Below, in pieces: positions 1-9,449 of a stretch of DNA of 64,000 nt. Within the stretch, counting starts at the first letter, position 1. Each line of letters begins with the position of its first letter. A program made the position numbers and the translations under genes. The notes beneath the pieces were generated by a model, which did not search any database, was not told the DNA's origin, and saw only the letters and a program-made list of their open reading frames with translations. The stretch lies in contig JAJZAI010000016.1 of NCBI GenBank assembly GCA_021799495.1, positions 1-64,000 on the forward strand, read 5' to 3'. This DNA comes from Deltaproteobacteria bacterium. Its GTDB lineage: Bacteria; Desulfobacterota; Binatia; Binatales; Binataceae.

Positions 1-483
1 CGCGCGAAAGACGCCCGCAAAAAGCCGGCTTACATCATGGCCGCCGCGCAAGGCTCGAATCATCGCCACAACGCGACCGTCGAAAATTCGTTCGATTACG
101 CTTCATCCAACTTCAAGACCCTTGCGCCGCGCCTGTTCGAGATGGCGGGCATCGAGCCCAAGGACGTCGATTGCGCGCAAATTTACGAACATTTCAGCGG
201 CGCGGTCATGATCAGCCTGGTTGAACACGGTTTTTGCAAGCCGGAAGAGATCATGGAGTTCGTGACCTTCGAGAACATCACCGCGCCGAAGGGCAAGCTG
301 CCGATCAACACCAGCGGCGGCAATATCGCCGAGTGCTACATGCACGGGCTGGAGCTGGTGAACGAGGCCGTGCGCCAGGTGCGCGGCGATTCGACCTGTC
401 AGGTTCCCGACGCGAAAATCGCGCTTGTGGCCTCGGGTCCGATGGTCTCGCCGGTCAGCGATCTGATCGTTCACAGCAAGTAA
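1..483 (+). CDS. Thiolase / lipid-transfer-protein family, C-terminal part (5' end outside window)
   Basis: Frame stays open to base 1 upstream of the listed ATG (RAKDARKKPAYIMAAAQGSNH...); C-terminal thiolase-like NTSGGNIAECYMHGLELVNEAVRQVRG. Confidence 0.85.
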   Translation, partial: RAKDARKKPAYIMAAAQGSNHRHNATVENSFDYASSNFKTLAPRLFEMAGIEPKDVDCAQIYEHFSGAVMISLVEHGFCKPEEIMEFVTFENITAPKGKLPINTSGGNIAECYMHGLELVNEAVRQVRGDSTCQVPDAKIALVASGPMVSPVSDLIVHSK

Positions 484-508
484 CCACCGCGAATCCAAAG
501 GATTTTCG

Positions 509-949
509 ATGTCCGCCGAGAAAAAATTCTATCTGCCCGAAGGTCTCCCCACGCCGCGTGCGGCCCGCACCGGAATCGACAAGGAGTTCTGGGAGGCGAC
601 GCGCCGCCACGAGCTGGTCGTGCAGCAGTGCAATTCGTGCAAGGCCTGCCAATGGGGCCCCGAGCTGATTTGCCACAAATGCCATTCCTTCGACCTCGGA
701 TGGCGCAAAGTGTCAGGCAAGGGACGGCTCCATAGCTGGGTGCGATGCTGGAATCCGGTGCATCCCGCGCTCAAAGAGGCGTGCCCATACATCGTCGCCG
801 TGGTCGAGCTGCCCGATGCCGGGAACGTGCGGATGGTCGGAAATCTGCTCGGCGATCCGATGCGGAATCCGCCGTTCGATTCGCCGGTCGAGGCCGTATT
901 TGAAGACCATCCCGAAGCGACTCTCGTCCAATGGCGCGTCGCTGGCTGA
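509..949 (+). CDS. Zn-ribbon/OB-fold (DUF35) acyl-CoA-associated protein
   Basis: Zn-ribbon CNSCKACQWGPELICHKC followed by an OB-fold-like segment; directly after the thiolase gene. Confidence 0.85.
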   Translation: MSAEKKFYLPEGLPTPRAARTGIDKEFWEATRRHELVVQQCNSCKACQWGPELICHKCHSFDLGWRKVSGKGRLHSWVRCWNPVHPALKEACPYIVAVVELPDAGNVRMVGNLLGDPMRNPPFDSPVEAVFEDHPEATLVQWRVAG

Positions 950-988
950 TCGCGCTCACGCCATCGCCGCCCGGATTCCATCTGGACG

Positions 989-1183
989 ATGAAGGTCCGC
1001 GATATTATCCAGATGCTTGAGGCTGACGGCTGGTATCTCATCGCGACGCGCGGCAGCCACCGTCAGTTCAAGCATCCTGTTAAAAGCGGACGTGTTACAG
1101 TTGCCGGCAAGGCGTCCGATGATCTCGCGCCAGGTACATTGAATAGCATCTTCAAGCAAGCCCGGATCCAGCGAGGCTCCTGA
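989..1183 (+). CDS. HicA-family toxin
   Basis: 64 aa, MKVRDIIQMLEADGWYLIATRGSHRQFKHP; HicA fold with GSH catalytic His. Confidence 0.85.
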   Translation: MKVRDIIQMLEADGWYLIATRGSHRQFKHPVKSGRVTVAGKASDDLAPGTLNSIFKQARIQRGS

Positions 1184-1184
1184 C

Positions 1185-1391
1185 ATGCGTTATGCGGTAG
1201 TAATCGAAAAAGCAGAGAACAATTACTCGGCCTATGTACCGGACCTGCCCGGATGCGTCGCGACCGGCGCGACGGTCGCGGCGGTCGAAGGCGAAATCAA
1301 GGAAGCCATCCGTTTTCATCTCGACGGAATGCGCGATGACGGGCTTCCAATTCCGCAACCTTCGGCCGTATGCGAGTACGTGGAGGCGTGA
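1185..1391 (+). CDS. HicB-family antitoxin (short, UPF0150 type)
   Basis: MRYAVVIEKAENNYSAYVPDLPGCVATGATVAAVEGEIKEAIRFHLDGM; one base after hicA stop. Confidence 0.85.
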   Translation: MRYAVVIEKAENNYSAYVPDLPGCVATGATVAAVEGEIKEAIRFHLDGMRDDGLPIPQPSAVCEYVEA

Positions 1392-1505
1392 AACCTGTCG
1401 ATATAAGCGGCCGAGTCGGCCGGATCGCCTGTCAACTTTCAGTTCGATCTTCGGGCTGGAACGGCGCTATTCCGTGGTAATCGCCGGGAGTATTGTTAAA
1501 TCACG

Positions 1506-1997
1506 ATGGCGAGAGCAGCGAAATTTTCAGTCGCGCCGCCGCCGTCCGGCGACCTCTACGAGCGCGACTATTACGCATGGTGTGAAGCGCAGGCGTGCGC
1601 TATCCGCGAGCGTCGATTTGACCGGGTCGACTGGCTCAACATTGCCGAAGAGATCGAAGATTTGGGAAAGAGCGAGCGACGTGCGCTACGCAGCCGAATC
1701 ATGCGGCTACTTGAACATCTGTTGAAGCTCGCTTACGCGCGCGACCGGATGTATCGAAACAATGCGCGCGGATGGCAGCTCAGCGTCCGCAACGCCCGCG
1801 AAGCGGTTCGCGAGAGTCTCGATGATAACCCAAGTTTGCGCGCGGAGGCCGATCGGATGCTGGTCGCGGCATACCGATCGGCCCGCAACGAAGTGTTGAA
1901 GTCGCTGCGACTCCCGGATACCGCAATTCCCGAAACCGCGCCTTGGACCTTCGCGCGAATTATCGACGACCGTTTCCTGCCGGAACGCGACGGCTGA
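1506..1997 (+). CDS. DUF29 family protein
   Basis: DLYERDYYAWCEAQACAIRERRFDRVDWLNIAEEIEDLGKSERRALRSRIMRLLEHLLKL is a DUF29 signature. Confidence 0.85.
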   Translation: MARAAKFSVAPPPSGDLYERDYYAWCEAQACAIRERRFDRVDWLNIAEEIEDLGKSERRALRSRIMRLLEHLLKLAYARDRMYRNNARGWQLSVRNAREAVRESLDDNPSLRAEADRMLVAAYRSARNEVLKSLRLPDTAIPETAPWTFARIIDDRFLPERDG

Positions 1998-2006
1998 TCG
2001 GCGCTA

Positions 2007-4133
2007 TCACTTCACGTTTGCGCCGGTCGATTCCGCGACCAGCTCCGACAGGTCCCGCACCTTCATTTTATCTTCAAGCGAGCGCGATTTGACCGCGTCT
2101 TCCATCATCGTCATGCAGAATGGGCATCCGACCGCCATCGTCTCCGGATCGGCTTCGGCAATCTGATCGAAGCGTTTCTGATTGATGCGCGTGCCTTCCT
2201 TCTCTTCCTTCCACATGCATCCGCCGCCCGCGCCGCAACAGAAGGTGCGATTTTTCGACAGATCGATATCTTTGACTTTCGCGCCCGGAATCGCTTTGAG
2301 CGCGGAGCGCGCGCCGTCCCATTTGCGATTGTGGCGGGCCATGTAGCACGGATCGTGATAGGTCATCCGCTGATCGATCGGCTTGTTGGGCTTGAGCCGG
2401 CCGGAGCTAATCAGTTCATCGATGAACTCGGCCTCGTGCATCACCTCGACGGTTTCGAGGCCGAAATCCGGGTATTCGTTCTTGAGATTGTGGAAGCAAT
2501 GCGGGCACTGCGTGACGATGCGTTTGGGCTTGTACTTGTTGATCGTTTCGACGTTCTGCCCGGCCACGGTCGCATAGAGGTACTCGTTGCCGAGCCGCCG
2601 CGCCGGATCGCCCGTGCACATCTCTTCGACGCCAAGGATGCCGAACTTGACCCCCGCCTGCTTCATCAGACCCGCGAAAGACCGGCTGACGCGCTGATTG
2701 CGCTCGTCGTACGATCCGGCGCATCCGACCCAATACATCACGTCCATCTCTTCGGGATTTTCGACTTCGGCCATCTGCGGAATTTCCAGACCTTCCGCCC
2801 AGTCCGCCCGTTTTTCTTGCGCGAGTCCCCACGGATTGCCCTGATTTTCGATTCCTTTGAAGGCGTTGGTCGCCTGCTGTGGAAATTTCGATTCCATCAG
2901 GGTGAGGTAGCGCCGCATATCGACGATGCGCTGGATGTGCTCGATGCCGACCGGGCATCCCTCTTCGCACCATCCGCAGGTTGTGCATCCCCATACCGCC
3001 GCTTCGGTCGCGACCTCGGTGATCATGTCCGGACCCGCATATGCCGGCGCGGCCGAATCCGCCGAGGCTTCGCCGGCCGCGGCGCTCGCAGCCTTGGCGG
3101 CAAGGAGGGCCGGAGCTTTGTCGAGCAGATGCTCGCGTTGCGAAATAACAAGGAATTTCGGATTAAGCGTCTTGCCGGTGTTGACCGTCGGACAATTGAT
3201 CGTGCATCGCCCGCACTCCAGGCACGACGCCATATCCAGCAGTTGTTTCCACGAATATTCCTCGACCTGCGCCACGCCGAAGGTCTCCGCATTCTCGAAA
3301 TCCTTGATCGGCGCGAGCCGTCCGCGCGGCTTGAGATTGCGGAAGTAAAGATTGATCGGCGCGAACAGGAAATGACGCAGTTTGGTGAACGGCAGACAAA
3401 ACAGCAGGCCGTAAACCAGCAAAACATGAAACAGCCAGAGATAGCGATGGAATGTCACGCCCGCGCCAAGCGCTCCATCGATCAATCCGATATTCCGACC
3501 GATATAGGCCCATTCGACGAACTTGGGCGGGTCGGCGTTGATGCGCGCGCCCTCGAGCATCAGGCCGGTAAGCGGCACGAGCGCGAGCAGCGTCAGCGGC
3601 AGCCAGTAGCCGGCGCGATTTTCCCAATTGTCGCGCAGCTTCGCTTGCGCCGGTTGATTCAGAAGGGTCGGCTTGCGCAGTCCGCGCCGCGCTCCCGCCG
3701 CGATCACGCCGACGATCAGCAGCAGGAAGCAGGTGTCCATCACGGCTTTGAAAACGTGATAAAAATCGCCGTAAAAGAAATAAAGGTGGATGCCGAAGAA
3801 CGCGAGAAACCAGCGGATATCGTCGTTGACGAACACGATGCTGGTGCCGATGAACAGCCCCACGAACGCGACCAGAAAGATGTAGTGCATCCACCCCCAC
3901 GTTTCGCGGCCAAGGAAGCCCTGGCCCACGCCGTCGCGAAACGCCATGAACAGGCGGCGGCCGGGCTGGTCGAAGCGATTGTCAGCTGTGGATGCGCCCA
4001 GCCGGATCATCCTGTACCAACGCATCCCGACCCAGATAAACGCCGCCGTCAGCGGCAGCAGCATCCCGTACAGGAACACGACGAAGACGGTCGGGACGTT
4101 CCAGAGGATTTCGCGGGTGACTTCCTGGTTCAT
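2007..4133 (-). CDS. Membrane haem-b / Fe-S / CCG-domain oxidoreductase (ETF:menaquinone oxidoreductase-like, HdrD-related)
   Basis: N-terminal TM helices with NarI-like character; two ferredoxin motifs (CLECGRCTINCP, CTTCGWCEEGCP); CCG motifs (CPHC, CCGAGGG). Confidence 0.85.
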   Translation of the reverse strand: MNQEVTREILWNVPTVFVVFLYGMLLPLTAAFIWVGMRWYRMIRLGASTADNRFDQPGRRLFMAFRDGVGQGFLGRETWGWMHYIFLVAFVGLFIGTSIVFVNDDIRWFLAFFGIHLYFFYGDFYHVFKAVMDTCFLLLIVGVIAAGARRGLRKPTLLNQPAQAKLRDNWENRAGYWLPLTLLALVPLTGLMLEGARINADPPKFVEWAYIGRNIGLIDGALGAGVTFHRYLWLFHVLLVYGLLFCLPFTKLRHFLFAPINLYFRNLKPRGRLAPIKDFENAETFGVAQVEEYSWKQLLDMASCLECGRCTINCPTVNTGKTLNPKFLVISQREHLLDKAPALLAAKAASAAAGEASADSAAPAYAGPDMITEVATEAAVWGCTTCGWCEEGCPVGIEHIQRIVDMRRYLTLMESKFPQQATNAFKGIENQGNPWGLAQEKRADWAEGLEIPQMAEVENPEEMDVMYWVGCAGSYDERNQRVSRSFAGLMKQAGVKFGILGVEEMCTGDPARRLGNEYLYATVAGQNVETINKYKPKRIVTQCPHCFHNLKNEYPDFGLETVEVMHEAEFIDELISSGRLKPNKPIDQRMTYHDPCYMARHNRKWDGARSALKAIPGAKVKDIDLSKNRTFCCGAGGGCMWKEEKEGTRINQKRFDQIAEADPETMAVGCPFCMTMMEDAVKSRSLEDKMKVRDLSELVAESTGANVK

Positions 4134-4411
4134 TCGATGCTCCGGTCCGGACGCCGCCTCCGGCGGGACCGGGACTTGCGGCGGCCAGCGTTCTCTTGAT
4201 GCGTTTTAGAGAGGCGCGGCGGCAAATTCAATCGGGCGGAGTCCTGCCGCGGTCGGTTGGATTAGCGCGCCGCCCGATCTCGCGGCACTCGGACTAATCG
4301 CGAAGGCGCGTCGGACGGCGCGGCGGTCATTAATTTTTGCCATCCGCGTTTAATCAAATTTAGCGTATACTCCCGACGGCCATACGGCCAAAAACGAGAC
4401 TTGGGGACGTC

Positions 4412-6859
4412 TTGATGAACGGGAAACGGGGCGCTGCTTCACACGGGTTCGGGGATTTTGTGCTCGCCAGGCGCAAGCCGCTGGCGGCTATTCTGCTGGC
4501 GATCACGCTGGTGATGCTCTACGGCGCGACCAAGGTGCCGATCGCCACGCGGTTCGAGGATTTTTTTCCCGCCAACAATCCGAACGTAATTCTCTACCGG
4601 CAATACCGCCGTCATTACGGCGGCGCGCAGACGCTGGTGCTGATGCTGCGCGTCGATAAAGGCGACATCTTCAATTACAAGACGCTGGAAACGATCCAGG
4701 ATGTGACGCGCGCGGTCGATCGCCTTCCCGGCGTCGATCACAACGAGGTTTTTTCGCTAGCCTCATATCGGGTGCTCTACGCCAAGGCTCTGCCGGGCGC
4801 GCTGGTCTCGTCGCCCTTCATGTACCCGAATATCCCGCGCAACGATCAGGAACTGACCGAGTTGCGCAACGCCGTCCGGACCCATCGCAAGGAGATTTCA
4901 AACTTCGTCACCGCCGACGACAAGGGCGCGATGATCATCGCCGCCTTCAACGAAGGCGGGATGGACTACAAGGCGCTGTTCGACGGCGTGCAGGCGCTGA
5001 TCGGTAAATACAGCGACGCCAACACCCGCTTTTACGCGAGCGGCGCCGTGATGTTCGCGGCGTGGGGCTATCATTACCTGCCCCGGCTTGCGCTGATCTT
5101 TCTCGCTTCGGTCGCGATCATGCTGCTGGTCGCGTTTCTGAGCCTCGGGCGGCGCACGGGATGGTGGGCGCCGGCGGTCACCGGCGTCTGCTCGGCGATC
5201 TGGGGACTCGGGTTCGTCGGCCTGATGCGCTTCAACTTCGACCCCGTGATGCTGGTGATTCCGCTGATCCTGACCGCGCGCGATCTCGGCCACGGCATCC
5301 AGTGGCACGGCCGCTATTACGACGTGCTCGATCATACCGGCGATCACCGGCAGGCCTGCGCGCGCACCGCCGACCTCATGATCGGCCCCGGCCTGCTCGC
5401 GGTGCTGGCGAATATCGCCGGAATCCTTTTTCTCTTCGTCGGCCATATCCCCGTGCTCAGCCAGATCGGATTTGGCGGCGCGGTATGGCTCGGCGCGAGC
5501 GTCGCGATGGTTTTCGTCTTCCAGCCGATCCTGATGAGCTGGCTGGAGCGGCCGCGGCTGCGCGAAAACAGTTGGCTGGTGAAGACCAGCCATCCCGATC
5601 GCCCGTCGGCGTTTCATTCGCTGGCCGATTGGCTGACGCGCTTCCCGGTCACGCCCGGCGCGTTGCGCGGCGGACTGATCGCGGCCGGAGTCGCGTTCAT
5701 GATTTTCGCGGTCTTCGCCATTCGACGCACGCCGCTCGGCTATCAGGTCGCGGGCACGCCGATTTACCGCCCTGACGCCAAAGTGAATCGCGACACCGCC
5801 GAGATCGGCCGCTTCCTGCCGACCAATTTCGCGTGGGTGGTGATCGAAACGCCGAATTATCCGAGTCCAGTCTCGACCGTCTCGGTGCCGACGCTGCGGC
5901 TCGCCGACGACATGTCAACTTTTCTGACCGAACGTGGCGACGCGCTCGCCGTGCTCGGCTTCGCGGAACTCGCCACCAAGCCGATGAATCAGTTGCTGCA
6001 CAACGGCTCGCCGAAATACATGGCGATGCCCGACAGCGACCTGTTGAGCGCCGAATTGTGGGGATTTTTCTTCAGCGGCACCGCGCCGGACGAAGTTTAC
6101 AACTTCTTCTCCAACTCCCCGAACATGACCAACACCTGCATCCGGATAATCCTGCCCGACCACAAATATTCCACGCTGAGCCGGCTCAAGCGCGATCTCG
6201 ACGCGTTCGTCGCCGAGCGTTTGGACAAAGATCCCGAATTGGCCAAGGTCAGGGTGCGCTATCTGGGCGGCGAAGGCGGTCTTTACCTCGCCAGCGACGA
6301 GGCCGCGCCGGCGCTGAATCGCGCCAATCTGATTCTCGTGCTGGGCGCGATCCTGATCTTATGCGCGATCTATTTCCGTTCGGCGACGGCCGGAATCCTG
6401 TTCACGATCGCGGCAGTGATGGCGAATTTCGGCGCCTTCCTGTTCATGATCAACCAGGATATCGGGCTCACGATCGACACGATTCCCGTGGTTTCGCTCG
6501 GCCTTGGTCTGGGAATCAATTTCGCGATCTATGCGGTGGCGCGAATCCGCGACGAAGTGATCGGCGGCGCCGCGCTCGACGACGCGATTACGACCGGACT
6601 GCATACGACGGGCGCGTGGGTGGTCGCGACGTTCTTCGCCATCGTCGGCGGAATCGCGCCATGGGCCTTTTCGCCGCTGCTGTTCCATAACGAGATGAGC
6701 GTGATGCTGATCCTGTTGATGGCGGCGAATCTGCTGGTGGGGCTGATTATCCTGCCGTCATATATCGCGTGGCGCCGGCCGCGCTTCCTGACCCGTTACG
6801 AAACCGCGCCGGAGGCGGACGCGGTTCGCGGCGCGAGCGCGGCGTCGCGGCCCGCTTGA
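4412..6859 (+). CDS. RND/MMPL family transporter
   Basis: 815 aa; two TM blocks separated by large extracytoplasmic domains; possible ATG start at 4415. Confidence 0.85.
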   Translation: MMNGKRGAASHGFGDFVLARRKPLAAILLAITLVMLYGATKVPIATRFEDFFPANNPNVILYRQYRRHYGGAQTLVLMLRVDKGDIFNYKTLETIQDVTRAVDRLPGVDHNEVFSLASYRVLYAKALPGALVSSPFMYPNIPRNDQELTELRNAVRTHRKEISNFVTADDKGAMIIAAFNEGGMDYKALFDGVQALIGKYSDANTRFYASGAVMFAAWGYHYLPRLALIFLASVAIMLLVAFLSLGRRTGWWAPAVTGVCSAIWGLGFVGLMRFNFDPVMLVIPLILTARDLGHGIQWHGRYYDVLDHTGDHRQACARTADLMIGPGLLAVLANIAGILFLFVGHIPVLSQIGFGGAVWLGASVAMVFVFQPILMSWLERPRLRENSWLVKTSHPDRPSAFHSLADWLTRFPVTPGALRGGLIAAGVAFMIFAVFAIRRTPLGYQVAGTPIYRPDAKVNRDTAEIGRFLPTNFAWVVIETPNYPSPVSTVSVPTLRLADDMSTFLTERGDALAVLGFAELATKPMNQLLHNGSPKYMAMPDSDLLSAELWGFFFSGTAPDEVYNFFSNSPNMTNTCIRIILPDHKYSTLSRLKRDLDAFVAERLDKDPELAKVRVRYLGGEGGLYLASDEAAPALNRANLILVLGAILILCAIYFRSATAGILFTIAAVMANFGAFLFMINQDIGLTIDTIPVVSLGLGLGINFAIYAVARIRDEVIGGAALDDAITTGLHTTGAWVVATFFAIVGGIAPWAFSPLLFHNEMSVMLILLMAANLLVGLIILPSYIAWRRPRFLTRYETAPEADAVRGASAASRPA

Positions 6860-6891
6860 TCGTAAGCGCTTGTATACAATAGAATACGGCA

Positions 6892-7134
6892 ATGTCGGAA
6901 GTGATCACGATTCGGGTCGATCGCAAGACTAGGGGCCGGCTCGAGAAACTCGCCAAGGCGATGGATCGCACCAAGTCCCACGTTGCGGCCGAGGCGATCC
7001 GCGCCTACGTTGACTTGAACGAATGGCAGATCGCCGAGATCAAGACGGCGCTCAAAGAAGCCGCCGCGGGAGATTTCGCGAGCGCGGAAGAGGTCCGGGC
7101 GGCGACGGGAAAGTGGACTCGCGGTGCGGGTTAG
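6892..7134 (+). CDS. CopG/ribbon-helix-helix antitoxin (ParD/RelB-like)
   Basis: MSEVITIRVDRKTRGRLEKLAKAMDRTKSHVAAEAIRAYVDLNEWQ; overlaps the next gene by 11 bp. Confidence 0.88.
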   Translation: MSEVITIRVDRKTRGRLEKLAKAMDRTKSHVAAEAIRAYVDLNEWQIAEIKTALKEAAAGDFASAEEVRAATGKWTRGAG

Positions 7135-7408
7135 ATGGATCCGTCGCGCGCTCAAAAACCTCGACGAGGAGGCGGCGTATATCGCGCGTGACGATCCGCG
7201 GGCGGCGGCGCGGCTGGTTGAACGCATCGTCGCGAGCGTCGAGCGGCTGGCGGACTATCCGGCGTCCGGCCGGCCGGGCCGGGTTCCCGGCACGCGCGAA
7301 CTGCTCGTAACCGATACGCCATATCTGGTTCCGTATCGCGTCCGTGGCGAGACGGTCGAAATACTCCGGGTGTTTCACGGCGTGCGAAAGCGGCCCGGCG
7401 AGTTCTGA
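7124..7408 (+). CDS. RelE/ParE family toxin
   Basis: VRWIRRALKNLDEEAAYIARDDPRAAARLVERIVASVERLADYPASGRPGRVPGTRELLV. Confidence 0.88.
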   Translation: MRVRWIRRALKNLDEEAAYIARDDPRAAARLVERIVASVERLADYPASGRPGRVPGTRELLVTDTPYLVPYRVRGETVEILRVFHGVRKRPGEF

Positions 7409-7475
7409 GGCAATCGGAACCACCGATGCGTGGCGGGCGGCGCCGGATCGTATCGGCAAGGAGGGCGCATAGCCG

Positions 7476-7684
7476 TGAGCGCAAAGCGTATCGTGAGGCG
7501 CATTCCGGGCCGCCGCGGGCGCGGTAAGACCGATTGGACGCGGGTCGGCGCGATCAGCGACCGGGAGATCGAAAGCGCCGTCAAGGCCGACGCTGATGCG
7601 GCGCCGCCCGGAGCTGAATTTAACGCCGAGGCAATAGAAATTTCTCCGATGCTGTCGATCCGGCGCGCCGCCGTTCGACTATAG
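7476..7684 (+). CDS. Orphan BrnA-like antitoxin (short or truncated); GTG start proposed
   Basis: KTDWTRVGAISDREIESAVKADADAAPP resembles the BrnA central motif; no BrnT gene beside it. Confidence 0.45.
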
Positions 7685-7693
7685 GACGGATGA

Positions 7694-7712
7694 ACGCCGC
7701 GCTGCGCGGCGT
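7694..7712. terminator. Hairpin ACGCCGCG-CTG-CGCGGCGT between antitoxin-like ORF and GST
   Basis: Perfect 8-bp stem with 3-nt loop; no U-tract. Confidence 0.35.
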
Positions 7713-7757
7713 GATTCGGTTCGATCGGTCCGCAAAATCGCGGCAGGGAGAAAAGCC

Positions 7758-8369
7758 ATGAAGCTGTACAACCATCCGGTGGCGCCAAATCCCCGGCGGG
7801 TCCGCATCTTCGCCGCCGAAAAAGGCGTTCCATTGCAACTCGAGGACGTCGATTTGCTCACCGGCCAGAGCCGGACGCCGGAATTCCTGAAAAAGAATTC
7901 CTCGGGCGCGGTGCCCGTGCTCGAACTCGACGACGGCTCGTATCTATCCGAGTCGGTCGCGATTTGCCGTTATCTCGAAGCGCTCCATCCCGCGCCCAAC
8001 CTGTTCGGACGCGACCCGCGCGAGCAGGCGGAGGTCGAACGGTGGAACCGGCGGATGGAGCTTGAGTTGTTCGGATCGATCGCGCGGACGCTGCAAAACA
8101 CCGCGCCGATTTTCAAGGGGATTTTCCCGCAATTCCCCGATTATGGCGAGGCGCAGCGCAAGCTCGCGATGGATCGGCTGGAGCGGATGGATCGCGAGCT
8201 CGAAGGGCGCGAATTCGTCGCCGGCGATCGCTTCTCGATTGCCGATATCACCGCGCTGGTCGCGATCGATATCGGCGGCGCGCTCGGCAATATCGCGGTC
8301 GAGCCGAAGCTCGGCAACCTGACCCGATGGCGGGAGGCGGTTTCGAATCGTCCCAGCGCGAAGGCTTGA
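7758..8369 (+). CDS. Glutathione S-transferase family protein
   Basis: MKLYNHPVAPNPRRVRIFAAEKGVPLQLEDVDLLTGQSRTPEFLKKNSSGAVPVLELDDGSYLSESVAICRYLE. Confidence 0.93.
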   Translation: MKLYNHPVAPNPRRVRIFAAEKGVPLQLEDVDLLTGQSRTPEFLKKNSSGAVPVLELDDGSYLSESVAICRYLEALHPAPNLFGRDPREQAEVERWNRRMELELFGSIARTLQNTAPIFKGIFPQFPDYGEAQRKLAMDRLERMDRELEGREFVAGDRFSIADITALVAIDIGGALGNIAVEPKLGNLTRWREAVSNRPSAKA

Positions 8370-8400
8370 TCGCACGCAGTGTGGCGACCGTTTCGCCGGG

Positions 8401-9372
8401 TCAGTGTTTCAGCTTCTTGACCTCTTCGACCATCTCGGGAACGGCCTTGAACAGATCGGCGACCAGCCCGTAGTCGGCGACGCCGAAGATCGGCGCCTCC
8501 TCGTCCTTGTTGATCGCGACGATCGTCTTCGAGTCCTTCATCCCGGCCAGATGCTGAATCGCGCCCGAGATGCCGACCGCGACGTAGAGTTCCGGCGCGA
8601 CCACCTTGCCGGTCTGCCCGACCTGCAGGTCGTTCGGCACAAAGCCGGCGTCAACGGCGGCGCGGCTGGCGCCCATCGCCGCGCCCATCTCGTCCACCAG
8701 CGGTTCGAGCACGGTCTTGAAGTTGTCGCCGGATTTAAGGCCGCGTCCGCCCGAAACGACAATACGCGCCTCGGTAAGCTGCGGGCGATCGCTCTTGATT
8801 TCATTGAAACCGGCGAATTCCATCTTGAGCGACGCCGCGTCGAGTTCCGGCGTGACGGTCTCGACCGGAGCGGCGCCGCCCGCGGGCTTGGCCGCGTCGA
8901 AGGCCGTGCCACGCACCGTCACGACCCGCACCGGGCCGTCCAGCTCGATCGTCGCGAGCGCGTTGCCGGCGTACATCGGACGAACCATCGTGCCGTCGTC
9001 GTTGATCGCGATAATTTCCGACGCCATCGGCGCGCCGAGCCGCGCCGCCAGCCGCGGCATCAGGTCCTTGCCCATCGCGGTGGCCGTGGCGAGCACGGTC
9101 TCCGCGCCCGTCTTCTTCACTAAATCAGCCAGCGCCTGCGCGGCCGCATCGGCCAGATAGTGCGCGAGCTTCGGATCGTCGAGCACGATTACCTTGCTCG
9201 GTCCGTATTTGGCGATTTCGGCCGCCGCCGCCGGCGCGCCCTCGCCGCTCAGCACGGCGATACACTGACCGCCGCGCTTGCGCGCCATCTCCAGCCCCGC
9301 GTTGACCGCGATCAGCGTGGTTTTGGGGAAATGTCCGCCCCGATGTTCCGCGAAAACCAGTACGTCACCCAT
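8401..9372 (-). CDS. etfA: Electron transfer flavoprotein alpha subunit
   Basis: GASRAAVDAGFVPNDLQVGQTGKVVAPELYVAVGISGAIQHLAGMKDSKTIVAINKDEEAPIF. Confidence 0.96.
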   Translation of the reverse strand: MGDVLVFAEHRGGHFPKTTLIAVNAGLEMARKRGGQCIAVLSGEGAPAAAAEIAKYGPSKVIVLDDPKLAHYLADAAAQALADLVKKTGAETVLATATAMGKDLMPRLAARLGAPMASEIIAINDDGTMVRPMYAGNALATIELDGPVRVVTVRGTAFDAAKPAGGAAPVETVTPELDAASLKMEFAGFNEIKSDRPQLTEARIVVSGGRGLKSGDNFKTVLEPLVDEMGAAMGASRAAVDAGFVPNDLQVGQTGKVVAPELYVAVGISGAIQHLAGMKDSKTIVAINKDEEAPIFGVADYGLVADLFKAVPEMVEEVKKLKH

Positions 9373-9449
9373 CTCGATTCACTCCGGCGCCGTCCGTGCG
9401 GGCTCCGTCCGCCGTCCATATTTTTGCTTCGCCCGTGCGCGATGCGGCG

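Noticed and set aside
2331-4199. 622-aa ORF antisense to the Fe-S oxidoreductase (and similarly large antisense ORFs at 16322-17983 and 19840-21522)
   Set aside because: Low-complexity Arg/His/Ala-rich composition typical of shadow frames in high-GC coding DNA; the opposite strand encodes clear conserved families.
4341-4371. Promoter with TATACT upstream of the MMPL gene
   Set aside because: A -10-like TATACT is present at 4366-4371, but no -35 at suitable spacing was convincing.
8335-8360. T-loop-like TTCGAATC sequence suggesting a tRNA
   Set aside because: Lies in frame inside the GST 3' end and no cloverleaf can be built around it.
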